Source: Durusdinium trenchii (taxonomy: Eukaryota > Sar > Dinophyceae > Suessiales > Symbiodiniaceae). Taken from it: DNA of 64,000 bases. This document shows, piece after piece, positions 46,078 to 56,883 of this stretch. The notes beneath the pieces were generated by a model, which worked only from the letters and a program-made list of their open reading frames with translations, was not told where the DNA came from and searched no databases. Within the stretch, counting starts at the first letter, position 1; each line of letters starts with the position of its first letter. The position numbers were made by a program, and so were the translations under genes. Where the stretch lies: the NCBI GenBank assembly GCA_963970005.1, contig CAXAMN010027417.1, forward strand, positions 66,102 to 130,101. Direction: 5' to 3'.

Positions 46078-49000
46078 AGGAGCGGGAAGGCGGTGCAGCT
46101 CAACGTTTGCTGTCTGTGACCTGTGATGCCTTCGTCACTCACTCGGGGCCGACGGGAGGGAACCGAGGAACGCTGTTGGGGCCGATGGGTTGTGGCGTGA
46201 AGGACACGTTCCACAGAAAAACACGTACTCCATAGCGTCCTTGCTCCTAGTAGCGATGCCCTTGTTCCTAGTAGCTTCTTGCTCCTAGTAGCGATGTTCT
46301 TTGTTACTAGTAGCAGTGAAGACATCTCCAGACTAGTTTCGCAATTTGTGATACGATGATTTTACGGCCTGATAGCCTTCTTAAGTCCTGTGTTCTTGTT
46401 GCGTGCGCATATATATATATATATAACTATATAGTAGGAAGGAGTGATGCATTGAAATGCATTGAAATTGATCTAGTCTTGCTGCCTTGCTGACTCAGAA
46501 TGTGTGCGTCCTGAACTCTGCTGTGTGAGGTTCGTCTCTCACATGATCTGAAGATCCGAACTCCTTCGAGTGGATTGTTGGATTTGCTCATGTGCTACTT
46601 GGTGGCTGACATGAACTGGGGAAAAAAGCGCGTTAAAATCATAAGCCTCATGTCGATCTAATTGGCTCCTGCCATCAATGGTCTGCGCGAGGTGATTTCT
46701 GTCACACCAATTGCTGTATCGAAGTTGCTCTTTCTGGTTTGAGAATCCACGCCACCTCTCCAGGCATAACATGTGCTTCGTCGTGTGAAGACCGCGCTTA
46801 CAGATGAGGCCACTTCGGCTCCAACTCCACGAGCAAGCTTGATGGTGTGCCTTTCCTCCGCTACATCGCCCAAGCCGACCACCAACGCTTCACGGAGTTT
46901 GTCGCGGAGTCATCACAGACCAACTCGCCGGCCAGATCCTTGCATTTGGATATGAAGGACTGAAGAGAATGAGACAAAAGCATTTGAAGAGGCAAGGATT
47001 TCTCAGATTCTCAGTCCCTAGCATAGAGCGCATTGTTCAATGCAAGTATCCTGTACTGGAAGAAAGTGCATGCCTCATGCCTTGTTCGCTGTAGCAGCAC
47101 TGCAGAAATTTACGACAACTGTGAGGAATGATTACATCTACGTGTGAAGCCTTGCGTGTGAGAGAGAGGGAGAGAAAGAAAGAAACAAAGAAAAGATAGG
47201 CAGACAGATGGTGGGAATCGAAGCTGCACCTATTCCCCCAGCTGTCGAGTCTTATCTGATATTCTTCGTTTGGAATGAGTGTGCTCGCTAGCTCGGGCCA
47301 TGTGACATTGAGTAGGAATCCAGCGAAGTTCCCGGAAAGGCACCTAGAATCCCAGAGCGAGCCTAACAGCAAGCATAGCAAAGCGTAGCAAAGCGTAGCA
47401 AAGCGCAAGCTGCATCCATTTGGTATGCTACTGAATATGCATCTATTTTCTTTGCATTGCTTTGCTATGCTTTGTGTGGGGGGCTTCGTACAGGACTCCA
47501 GCGGCGTGGGCTTTGCTGCAGAGCTCTTCCACATAACTGTGCCCAGCCTCACCAGCTCGGAGCATGAGCATTTGCGCCCTGCCTACAAAAGAAACCAACA
47601 AAGAACATGTTTTCAATAGAGAACATCCATAATATATTTGTGCATATGTATATACATGTGTATATACATATACGATTATATACATGCACTGTATATATGC
47701 AAATCTATCATGGATTTCTTATGGCCCCAGCTGCCAACCGAGTGCTAGAGCTGAGTTTCAAGCTTTCCATGAACTGGCCACGATCTAGTTGCAATCCTCA
47801 CCATTGGCTCAGGCAGGATTGACTTCTTATGTAGCGATATACTGTACTATGATATATGATATAATAGATGGCTTTGTCCATGCCAAACGTTTGCATCCTT
47901 CTCATCGTAGTTTTCTCGTGGCGTTGGCCCCTGCAATGTTTAGGAGCCTGGTTAGGGCAGCAAGATTCAGGGAAGCGCAGTGAGCTTCCCCGCTCAGCAC
48001 CCGAAGGGGAAACGTGGAAGCTGGTAGATGCATCAAGTTCTTCCCCCCGGTGAACTGCACCGATAGATGGCTCTTCTACGAGCAAGCCCTTGACATGATA
48101 GACTCCAAAATCCAAAGCATCCCAGGATTGGAATCACCAACGACTCGTCCGATGATCGAGTTGGTCGACTTGAGCAAGTAAAGCGCGGGGAGGCCAGACG
48201 TGGTTTAGACATGTTTAGACACATCACTCGTAGTTTGAGGGTTACTTTCTGACTTTTGGGGAGAAGAATGTTTCTGTGGGTGTGCCGCAGCTACGTGCGC
48301 CGTGGCTGCCCACCTGGGAACGTGTCCAACCAAATTTAGCAAATGATTCAATTTGCCGCACGCCTTATATTCTATGTAATTACTTTTGTTATGATATGTG
48401 TGTGTGTGTTGATCGAATAGCCTCGATTGAGGTCACCCACATTCCTTTGGAAGAGTATGGGAAGCCCACATTGAGCTTCTCGGATGGACCTGGCCGGACT
48501 TTTCATCGACTTCCAAGCCTTCGCTACCCGTGGCTTTAGCACTATACGCTGTGAGTATACACTTGGTGCCTTCAAGGTCAAGGCCTTTTCCTTGTTTGGC
48601 AGTAAGGCTTGCACACCATCGACGATGTTGCTGACATGAAGCATATGCTGGGGCGGCTCGTCCAAAGGAAATTTTGACCTTTTAACTGCCTCGTTGGGTG
48701 GCAGCTTACAAGTCACCACGGCACCATCGCTTCGGCAAACATTCCCTTCAACAGGGCTTCTTGGAAGGCGAGCTACACCAAGTTCATCATTGAGTGTCAA
48801 TGTGCCGTACATTTCTGCTTACGTTCTTTTCCGAGATGTAGTTGTTGAACCCCAGCCAGCGCACTTTGCCCGACAGCCGAGGCAACAGTTGGACAGGGAT
48901 GGCCTCCACCCTAATAGCGATGGCCTCCACCCCAATAAGGGATCAAGTTCCAGGAACAAAGAGCTACTAGGGGCTCCTGGCATCGCTACCAGGAGCGATC

Positions 49001-51170
49001 GGACGCTACTAGGGGCTCCTGGCCGTACTACTAGGAGCAATGTTTGCTACTCGGAACAGAGGTCCAATAAGGAATGAGCGGAGAGGATCCGTGAATGATG
49101 TTGAATGGGCGGGCATGGCCTGCCATGTGTGTTGGCTTTGCAGAGAGGTAAAGCTTGCACTCACGGACCATTGTCCTTGTGCATCTTTGTTTCAGTGCTT
49201 GTAAGTAGAAAAAACTGCATGTTGGGTGGGGGTTGGCGTTTTAATGTGAGTTAGATTGTGCTTTATAGAAACAAGTGGTTTTGCGGCTGAGCTAAGGCGT
49301 TTCCAAAATTATTCCAGCATTGGCCCAGTCCAGTCCAGCCGACATTCAAAGAGCAGTCGATCCAGCAGATCCAGCAGCCAAAGCAGCAGAAGCAGCAGCA
49401 CCTCGGTTAGGCTTCCTTGTGCTTCCATTTGCTTCCTTGCATTTTCTTACATCCCAGAGGCCACTGAAGTGTCCTTAAGGATCTTGAGGGCCCACACTCT
49501 AAATTGTTCTATTGATGAATCGCTTCCTTCTGCTGATTTCTGCTGCATTGAGCGTGCTAGGTAGGGTGGATGTAACATGGGAGTGGCAGACCCTATCAGC
49601 CACTACAAACCATCTCCTGCTTTGGCCTGCTTTCGTTAGGAAAAGCGGATCTGAAGAAGTTGAACAGCTTGCAACTCAGCGAAAAAGAGGCTTTGACATG
49701 GCGATCATGATGTCGAGAATCGAGCTCTTTAGAAGCATGTGAAAGGTTGAAGCCAATCAAGCGTTCGGAGCGTTGGTCGGAATTTTTTCCTCAACCTGAG
49801 ACCACTCGGTTGTCATTGGGTCCTTGGAGCTCCCTTGCGCATTGAGGCGGAAGTGGAATGCAGAACCTCATAAGTGGTTGATATCATGCACCACGTTGCT
49901 TTTTTGGCCTACCATGAAGTAGTTTTGGCCTACCACCATGTTGCTGCCATTGTGAGCTTACCAAGGCAGAAGCTTAACCTCTTGATTGATGTGCAGAAGC
50001 TTTGCAGCAACAAAAGCCTTTTGGGCAGACCCCATGCACCTTAATAACATCCTGGATGATAAGATGATTGAGTGTTTCGCGTGTTCTGTGGCAGCATGAG
50101 CCCATCATTTTCATTGGCCAATTCAACACTCAGACACAAAGTGCAGGGGAACAGATTGAAGTACTTGCTTGTTAACCTTCGGGCGGTTGCTTTCACACCA
50201 GATGGGACCCATCACTGCTTCAACCATGCATCTTTCATAGCCCCTAGTAGCTTCTTGTTACTAGTGCCGATGGCCTCCAACCTAATAGCGATGGCCTCCA
50301 CCCTGGTAGCTTCAAGCTACTATGCAACTTTCATAGCCCAGTTGCCAAGACTCTGAGAAACGGTTCTTCGAACGGGAGATTTGACGCACTCAGAGCGCTT
50401 CTCAGGACGGTGGAGCAAGACTTCATGATCCGCTCTGTCACCTTGACCTTCACAGCTCCGGGCCAATTCATCGGTCCCTTCACTCGGTTGAGGAAACAGA
50501 AACAATTCATGTTTAAAGGAAGAAGGACACAAGGTCCAAGGCATGCGGAAAAATAAAAATACAAATATATTTTTCTTTACATGTACACAGACAAGGAATA
50601 TATGAAAAGGATACGTAAGGAATATATGAAAAGGTCTTAGACACAGAATTAGAGAAAGATTATCCTTTTTTACCTTGACCTTCACAGCTCCGGGATCATC
50701 GTGCTTTGGTTTTTAGGAAGCTGGGGCCCTTGTGATGCAATCAAGCAGAGGGCGCTTAAAGCACACGTCCATGTAGGTTTGAAAGGAACTTTCTTGGAAG
50801 TCAGCTTGGCACTTGTGCACTTGGGGAAACCGAAGGCAGATTTCCCAACTCTTTTGCTAAGATACTTGTTTTGAAGACCAGAATCGCAGACTCCTTTCGA
50901 GGCGATGATGAGGTCTTGCCAAACTTGATGGAGTGGGTCAAGCCCAACTACAGGCATGTACATGGCTTCAAAGCACAGAATGACATTCACGGATTCATGC
51001 TCACTCCTCGCTTGCATTCTTCCAGAATCCATTTTTGGCCATTTCCCCACCTCAACTCTTCATGTCAGTGTGACCAAATTTGACCCAGACAACCGCAGGG
51101 AAAAAGTGAGTCATTGGATCCAAGAACACGCCAATGCCCACTACGCCAACCGTGAGTGCCAGGACTAGAG
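46078..51170 (+). CDS. Unrecognised exon series (one or more genes)
   Basis: Protein-like segments with plausible AG acceptors are about 46081-46190 (EREGGAAQRLLSVTCDAFVT), 46805-46915 (KLDGVPFLRYIAQADHQRFT), 47720-47790 (MAPAANRVLELSFKLSMNW) and 48031-48180 (KFFPPVNCTDRWLFYEQALD, then PMIELVDLSK). Next come 48433-48510 (VTHIPLEEYGKPTLSFSDGP), 49318-49407 (LAQSSPADIQRAVDPADPAA), 50095-50160 (HEPIIFIGQFNTQTQSAGEQ), 50341-50560 (a 70-codon open frame without ATG, RFDALRALLRTVEQDFMIRS, VTLTFTAPGQF), 50880-50985 (IADSFRGDDEVLPNLMEWVK) and 51060-51165 (VSVTKFDPDNRREKVSHWIQ). I do not recognise a family. The order and strand agree, but phase was not proven across joints. Confidence 0.42.
46232..46316. 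repeat. Dispersed modular repeat, reverse orientation
   Basis: TAGCGTCCTTGCTCCTAGTA, GCGATGCCCTTGTTCCTAGT, AGCTTCTTGCTCCTAGTAGC and GATGTTCTTTGTTACTAGTA follow an exon-like segment. Confidence 0.85.
48895..49052. repeat. Composite of both repeat families
   Basis: Two reverse 21-bp units (GATGGCCTCCACCCTAATAG) are followed by forward GCTACTAG units (AACAAAGAGCTACTAGGGGC, TCCTGGCATCGCTACCAGGA, GCGATCGGACGCTACTAGGG). The joint shows that the two families are mixed in one block. Confidence 0.85.
50240..50325. repeat. Composite reverse-orientation repeat
   Basis: TAGCCCCTAGTAGCTTCTTG, TTACTAGTGCCGATGGCCTC, CAACCTAATAGCGATGGCCT and CCACCCTGGTAGCTTC join GCTACTAG-type and 21-bp units. Confidence 0.84.
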
Positions 51171-52307
51171 TGGTTATGGCCGTTTGAGTCGAGATTCGTG
51201 GCAAGACACACATGAGAGTATTTGTCTCATTGCGGGCGTAACCATGCCGGCCAAACTGGCCATGTTCCAGATGGCCGACCGGCTGGCTGCGGAGAGAGAG
51301 AGAGAGAGACATTTGTGAAGAGGAAGAGGTGTCAAGATACAGCCTTGACCGTCTCACAGCGAGAACATCTTGGCCCAAGAACACTGAGCGACAAAAACTG
51401 CAACTTTGAGGTTACAAGCCAAGGGCAACATAGATGAGAAGCGGGTCTTTCGACCATAGCTGCGCGATGATCCTAGGAGCATGCATTGGGGCTCCAATAT
51501 ACATGTTGCCAGACCCTTGACTTTCCAGAACATTGAGGGAGCTCGGCAACACAAGCACACACTAATCAAGGCGGCACACTGTAGAAGCACTGTCAAACAG
51601 GCTGCAGCTTGTGCAACCGGAAGGGAACCCCCACGCAGACCTAGACAAAGAGGCGCCGCTAGCAACGCCAGTCCCGTGGCCCCCTTCTGTAAAGGGCAGC
51701 TTGGCTAGAAGTCAGGGGTCAGTTCTAAACCAGGATGGGCCCGATTAGAAGGAAGATACTGCAAGGAGAGATTTTAAGAGAGAGAGAGAGAGTGTGCCAA
51801 AGAGGGCAAGCAAAAAAAAACAAATCAACATGTCTAAAGAAATAAAATAGAAAGGGAAGAAAGAGCAATAAAGAGCAAAAAGTAGAAATAATTCAAAAAT
51901 GAGCAGTTGGCCTCAAGGCGGAAGAGTTGCGGGTTGTAGGATGAACAAAAGGATTAACTACACGATGCCCTGCACATGGACAACCTTACATATGCATTTC
52001 ATCTCAGGAAGGAGTGTTGTGTTGCAGAGTTTGCTTGTGCATAGAAATCGAGGTTGGTATCAGGCGAAACCCGATATTTTAGCGTGCCTTAAACACCGTC
52101 CCGTACACTCGTACACAATCGCCCACGCATGTACTAGCAGTGCTGGTCCAGAATGAACTGCGCCATGTTACACACAGTACGAATGCATGCATTGCACACG
52201 AATGTACGCTACAAATGCTGCAGCTGGTCAAAGCACGGTAAAACGACCAGGTAGAAGAAACCGATAAGACATGATAAGGCAAAAACAGGACATAGCTTTT
52301 TTTCCTA

Positions 52308-52373
52308 ATAGCAAACATTGTTACTACTAGTAAGGCACCTGTTACTACTAGCGTGGCACCTGTTACTAGTAGA
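52308..52373. repeat. Dispersed modular repeat, reverse orientation
   Basis: AGCAAACATTGTTACTACTA, GTAAGGCACCTGTTACTACT and AGCGTGGCACCTGTTACTAG match the variant at 20328-20405. Confidence 0.82.
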
Positions 52374-52624
52374 ATTCTCCTATGTAGTCATCCAGGGTCG
52401 TCCAAAAACATGCAACTCATGCAGTATACAAGGATATACGAGGGATTGGTGACAGCCACCCAGCTGACAGTTGATCAAAACAGTTTTTTTGTATATCAGT
52501 GACTAAAAACTAGCAGCTAGCAGTTTGTAGTGCTGGCTTGGGTGCTGTGCCGGGCAACGATTGGAAGCAAGAAATAGAGTTTTCAGCTAGGAGGAGTTTA
52601 AATAGCATTTGATTCCTAAGCTTC

Positions 52625-53490
52625 CAATGATGTGTGCACACTGGATGCCAAGGATGCCAAGCAGCATGCAGTCATGTTTCCTAGGGGAAAAGCACCACGA
52701 AGATCAGGAGCCTACAATCCGTGGGATGAAGCTCATCTCGCCCTTTCCCAACTCCTCAACCTTACTGGCGGGCGAGCTGAGAACTTCCGGTCTTCGGGAG
52801 TCTCGGATCGAGTGTCGAAACTCTATCGTTGCGACTCGATCGACCTTTTTGTTTTTAGCCAACTCCTCTCTCCTAATACTCTATACAAAATGTACTGTAT
52901 ATATATATATATTTGTGTAAAACCCGGGGGGCTCCGGGGGTAGGCCGTAGAGGTGAGGTAGGTTTGCTAGGTAGGTAGCTAGTAGAGTAGCTATTAGCAT
53001 GGACGCAGGATAGCTCACGCTTCTTCAAGGAAGCTACCCCCGCCGCGCTTTCTAGATTTTGAGGGGAACTTAAGCTGCTATTCATCATGGGTTCTCGATG
53101 TCGACTGTCATCGTGGCCCGTCGCTCCGCTCAATGGTTTTTCCCGCTTGATGTTGCCGTCGTTGTATTTTTGTGCGACTTGCTTTACTTTTGGGGCTGGC
53201 TGCGAGTGTGCTGCTGCTGTAGACACCGAGAGAGTCAGCGAGCTGTCTACACAGTGAACCCCCTGCTTCTAGTCGTCGTGATTGGTTTTGTTCATCACTA
53301 ACCCTTATTAGTATCCTTACTATACGGGATAGACTCAACTTGGGTAATTTTCCATGCTCCGGTGTGTCTTGCAGCCTCGGACTGCCCAACCCCCAAAAAA
53401 CGGCTGAGGATGAGCCCTTGGAGGAAGACAAAGAGATGACAGCGATGAACCGCATGACGTCAAGCTCGAGTGGAGGGGAAATGATTCTTG
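52625..53490 (+). CDS. Unrecognised exons, GKAPRRSGAYNPWDEAH type
   Basis: From about 52632 a frame reads CTLDAKDAKQHAVMF. After a possible CCTAG|G acceptor at 52689 it continues GKAPRRSGAYNPWDEAHLAL and SQLLNLTGGRAENFR. A later open segment at about 53373-53490 reads LPNPQKTAEDEPLEEDKEM in one frame and TPKKRLRMSPWRKTKR in another; I cannot choose. Product unknown. It may belong to the preceding exon series. Confidence 0.35.
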
Positions 53491-53692
53491 GTGAATAATG
53501 TCATGGTCTGGCTCAAAGTTGCGCTCTCTCTCTCTCTCTTGTCAAAGGAGCATGGAAGAAGGTGATTCTATAAAAGTGCTTTGAGATGTTTGAGAAGAAA
53601 GTCATGGCAGGATTTCAGCCACGCATTAAAAGGTGGTGCGCATCGCACGCGAATAGAAGGCCTTTTTGTGTGTGTGTGTGTGTACCCCTTGG

Positions 53693-53978
53693 CCCTTGGA
53701 GTCACAGGGATCCTGTCGGATTGGTTTGGTTTTTTACAGCAGGGGGCAGCATGGAGTCCACAGTTCTGCTGCCAACGAAGACAGCTGCGGATACTCCGTG
53801 AAGCAGATTTGGACGCCAATCTGTGTACCTGCTTTTGAAAACCTAAGTATGGCAAAAGCTGTCCAATATGTCGTTTCAGATTTGATCGCCGTACACTGAT
53901 TTACCCTGGTCTTCTTAGGTTTTTCACTTAGGCTGGCGTGTGGCAACCGCTTTCCAATCAGTACACATTTCCATAAGT
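53693..53978 (+). other. Structured element copy A1 (candidate pseudoknot RNA)
   Basis: Stem 1: GGCAGCA (53745-53751) with TGCTGCC (53767-53773). The loop between them holds GGAGT (53753-53757), which pairs with ACTCC (53793-53797), extended by CC.CAG with CTG.GG. The linker AACGAAGACA (53774-53783) lies between the two 3' strands. A hairpin follows, CAGATTTGG (53804-53812) with CCAATCTG (53816-53823), then TGTACCTGC. The copy is preceded by a TG run and ACCCC. The whole unit from CCCTTGGAGTCACAGGG to CCATAAGT is repeated as A2. Confidence 0.6.
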
Positions 53979-54080
53979 CTGTCTCTCCTTAGTGAGAGCC
54001 CAGGGTGAGCCCGCAGAGTGCCCCCTGTGCACCCGTCGAACAGGGGTTTGTCGTTGTTCCCCCTAGCTGGAAACGTAGGT

Positions 54081-54239
54081 GTCCGAAGCGGACAGCAGGA
54101 GGCTTATGCCAAAGAAATTTGCCAAGATTTGATGGATTATTGAATTCCAAATAGACCGTCTTCGGACACGCCATGAGGTGACCAAAGCGGTCAGTAGTCG
54201 GCAGCCTTCGGGCACGCCACCACGTGGTCGCAGCGACCA
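54081..54239. repeat. Three short hairpins with changing stems
   Basis: GTCCG-AAG-CGGAC (54081-54093), TGACC-AAAGC-GGTCA (54179-54193) and TGGTCG-CAG-CGACCA (54225-54239) are compact inverted repeats with similar AAG/CAG loops and different stems. The second and third are each preceded by CTTCGGACACGCCA or CTTCGGGCACGCCA, so they belong to a unit of about 46 bp. GTCCGAAG of the first is also complementary to CTTCGGAC at 54170-54177. Confidence 0.6.
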
Positions 54240-54259
54240 AAGCTTGTTCAAGGATCAGT

Positions 54260-54720
54260 GGAACCTGTCGGGACCTTAATCCCCCCTTTCTTACCCTTCC
54301 CCTCCTCCTTCTCTGCCTTTTTGGTGTTCCTGAATGTAACACTCAGGTACACCTCTCCCCCTGGTGTGTCCCTGGACACTACGCTTGCCCGTAGCTGGGA
54401 ACACCTGTTCACTTCCTTTTCTTTCCTCCTCTTCCTCTTTTCCCTCTTTCTCTCCGTCTCTGTCTCTTTCTCTCTTCCTCTCTTCTCTTTCTCTTTCCTT
54501 TCTTCCCCTTCCTGGCTGTCCCTGGATGCTTTCGTCATGGCTGGGGACCCTCTTTTGGTGTGTCCTTGGACGCTTGCGTCGTAGCTGGGAACACCTTCTT
54601 TTCCTTTCCATTCTTCTTTTTCTTTCCTCTCTTCTCTCCCTACCCCTCCCTCCCTCGCGCGCGATGCGCTCACACACAAAAGAGGTGTTGCAACAGGTTT
54701 TCAATGAGGTTTGGCTTCAT
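54260..54720. repeat. CT-rich low-complexity block with embedded tandem unit
   Basis: Long CTTTCC/TCTTCC tracts alternate with copies of GTGTCCCTGGACACTACGCT / GTGTCCTTGGACGCTTGCGT followed by GTAGCTGGGAACACCT (near 54364 and 54559), with a third related segment at 54515. The long Lys/Glu/Arg-rich frames on the minus strand are produced by the tracts. Confidence 0.75.
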
Positions 54721-55083
54721 TGGTTCTCGTCCCCTCCATTTGGTTCCCTTTTCATCCTTCTCCTTCACACACATTTGTTCTCCTCTTTTCTTTCATGTCC
54801 TCCTGTCTTCATGTCGTGGCACAACATTCCTTCTTTCTTTTGCGCACACATCGGTCCTGGCCTTAGTGTGTACGCGCGCATCTTCACATACTTCTAACCC
54901 AGGCTTCAGGTCGCCCAGGTTGGCTAATGAGGTGGGGTTCATTGTTTGTCTCTGCGCACTTGGTTCTTTTTCATCGCAGCCACGTACACTTTTGTGCTGT
55001 CTTGTCCTCTTTTCATGTCTTCATCCTTTTGTCCGTGCGGCGCGCACACGTGCACTCTCACCTTAACCTTGGTTCTTCGCCTC

Positions 55084-55364
55084 CCCTTGGAGTCACAGGG
55101 ATCCTGTCGGATTGGTTTTTTGCAGCATGGGGCAGCAGGGAGTCCACAGTTCTGCTGCCAACGAAGACAGCAGTGGATACTCCGTAAGGCAGATTGGGGT
55201 GCCAATCTGTGTACCTGCTATTGAAAACCTAAGTATGGCAAAAGCTGTCCAATACGTTGTTTCAGATTTGATCGCCGTACACTGATTTACCCTGGTCTTC
55301 TTAGGTTTTTCACTTAGGCTGGCGTGTGGCAACCGCTTTCCAACCAGTACGCATTCCCATAAGT
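55084..55364 (+). other. Structured element copy A2 (candidate pseudoknot RNA)
   Basis: Stem 1: GGCAGCA (55131-55137) with TGCTGCC (55153-55159). Stem 2: GGAGT (55139-55143) with ACTCC (55179-55183) plus CCAC (55144-55147) with GTGG (55173-55176). Linker AACGAAGACA is at 55160-55169. The 3' hairpin is CAGATTGG (55190-55197) with CCAATCTG (55202-55209), loop GGTG, then TGTGTACCTGC. Pairing is better than in A1: the A1 mismatch in stem 2 is corrected and the bulged T in the hairpin is absent. Confidence 0.62.
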
Positions 55365-55372
55365 GTGTGAGA

Positions 55373-55520
55373 CCCTTGGAGTCACAGGGAATCCTTTGAT
55401 TTGGATGCTCCAACTTCCTTTTTTGGAGCAGGGGGATGAAGAGGACGTATGAGGCTCCATCCAACGAAACTCCTCATACGATCCTAGGATATCTTCAGGG
55501 ACACCTGATGACGTACCTGC
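55373..55520 (+). other. Structured element copy C (candidate pseudoknot RNA)
   Basis: Starts with the same CCCTTGGAGTCACAGGG as A, nine bases after A2 ends, then changes sequence. Stem 1: GGATG (55434-55438) with CATCC (55458-55462). Stem 2: CGTATGAGG (55446-55454) with CCTCATACG (55472-55480), nine perfect pairs. Linker AACGAAAC is at 55463-55470. The 3' hairpin is TCAGG (55495-55499), loop GACA, CCTGA (55504-55508), then GTACCTGC (55513-55520). An extra hairpin GCTCCAA/TTGGAGC precedes it. Confidence 0.6.
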
Positions 55521-55756
55521 TTTGTGATGACTTCTCATTCACCACTGGGCCCTGTTCTAACTACCACAAGCTTGCCAGCAGTCACGCGTTTGCCACCTTT
55601 GAGCTGTACGAGTTTCAGGTTTTGGAGGCTTTGGAGGTTTTGAGACGGCACACCGCTTTACTTAATACCTGCTCTACCCAGGCAATTTTTTCACTTAGGC
55701 TTCTTCAGGGGCTTGCAACGATCAGTTTCCGTACGTATTATCTCGAGTGTGTGTGT

Positions 55757-56104
55757 GTGTGTGTTAACCCCTGTTTCGAAGGGAACTAACCATCTATTTC
55801 TCGTGTACTCTATTTCGCTGAGTTGCACCTTGTACAGCAGCAGCAGGGGGGTAGTGCACGACTGACAGACACTACCCAACGAAGACACTGTCAGCTCGTG
55901 GTGAAGCAATGTGGGACGCCACATTGTGTACCTGCATCAATTTTTAAATTATGCTCCATGTTTCACCTATGTTCAAACATTCTGTTTTTCTGACCCTTCA
56001 CTTTCTTTCCGTTGAATCAAGTCAAGTGCTAAGTATTCACTTAAAGGGCTAATGCTCACCGCGAATACTGAAGACAAGCTCCGCGGAGCAACCTTCTCAA
56101 GTGT
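55757..56104 (+). other. Structured element copy B1 (candidate pseudoknot RNA)
   Basis: Stem 1: GGGTAGTG (55849-55856) with CACTACCC (55870-55877). Stem 2: CACGACTGACAG (55857-55868) with CTGTCAG (55888-55894) and TCGTG (55896-55900), twelve pairs with one bulged C. Linker AACGAAGACA is at 55878-55887. The 3' hairpin is CAATGTGG (55907-55914), loop GACG, CCACATTG (55919-55926), then TGTACCTGC (55927-55935). A TG run and ACCCC precede it. The surrounding 350 bp recur as B2. Confidence 0.65.
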
Positions 56105-56459
56105 GTTTCGCAGCTTCTTCCCACTGTGGTAAGCTGTGTGAACCCTACGGGGCGCCGTTACCGAGAGAACCTTCTCACTCCTCACCGTGGGAGTAATTTC
56201 TCTGATTTTTTCTGAAGTTCTTCCGACCGTCTCACCTCGTACACGTGAATTTCACTGCAGAGTTCACTGAAATACTTACTGAATTTCACTGCAGAGTTCC
56301 ACTGAATCATGTTTCACCCGAGAGATGTCTTTACCAATTTTCCAGTTCCAGTTTCAATTTGTTGACAAAGCGCCGATTCGGCTTCTCGGACAGTGCCTAC
56401 GGGAAACTGCCGTTCGCTCGCAAGAGCATCCATGGACCTTGAGTCCGTTTACCCTACCC

Positions 56460-56695
56460 TGCACCCCCTGCACCTTTGCTTGTCTTTCCTTGCCTTTTCG
56501 TTTGTCTTGTTCCTTCCTTCCGGCTTTTTAGGTGTGATCCAGGCTCGTTTAGTCAACGCACGCCCTGCCCCCCCGCACCCCCTGCACCTTTCTCTTCTTT
56601 CCTTGCCATTTCGTTTGTCTTGTTCTTTTCTTCAGGCTGGTTAGGTGGCAACCAGGCTCGTTAGTCAATGCACGCCCGAACACCCCTTCACCCCC
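56460..56695. repeat. Tandem duplication, about 118 bp
   Basis: GCACCCCCTGCACCTTTGCT near 56461 and GCACCCCCTGCACCTTTCTC near 56576 begin two units that both continue with TTTCCTTGCC, TTTCGTTTGTCTTGTTC, GG.T..TTAGGTG, CCAGGCTCGTT and GTCAA.GCACGCCC. They lie between B1 and B2. Confidence 0.8.
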
Positions 56696-56883
56696 TGGCG
56701 GAGAAAAATAAAAGGGAAAAAAAAAGAAAATGAACAGAAAAAAGACAAGGACCAATGACTGAATCAGCAAAACGAAGCGGTCAAGCACAGTTAGCGCTGC
56801 AGCATTGCAGCCATTCAAAAAAGACAGTTTGCGTTGAGTTATGCCTTGAATTGTACTATATAGATGCGCCGTCTCGGCTTCTT

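Noticed and set aside
48372-48812. Minus-strand 146-codon ORF
   Set aside because: It reads fairly well as protein, but the opposite strand carries an exon-like segment (VTHIPLEEYGKPTLSFSDGP) after an AG|G acceptor, in line with the + strand direction of all other genes. Transcript data could reverse this.
54248-54704. Minus-strand Lys/Glu/Arg-rich ORFs
   Set aside because: Generated by CT-rich tracts with an embedded tandem unit.
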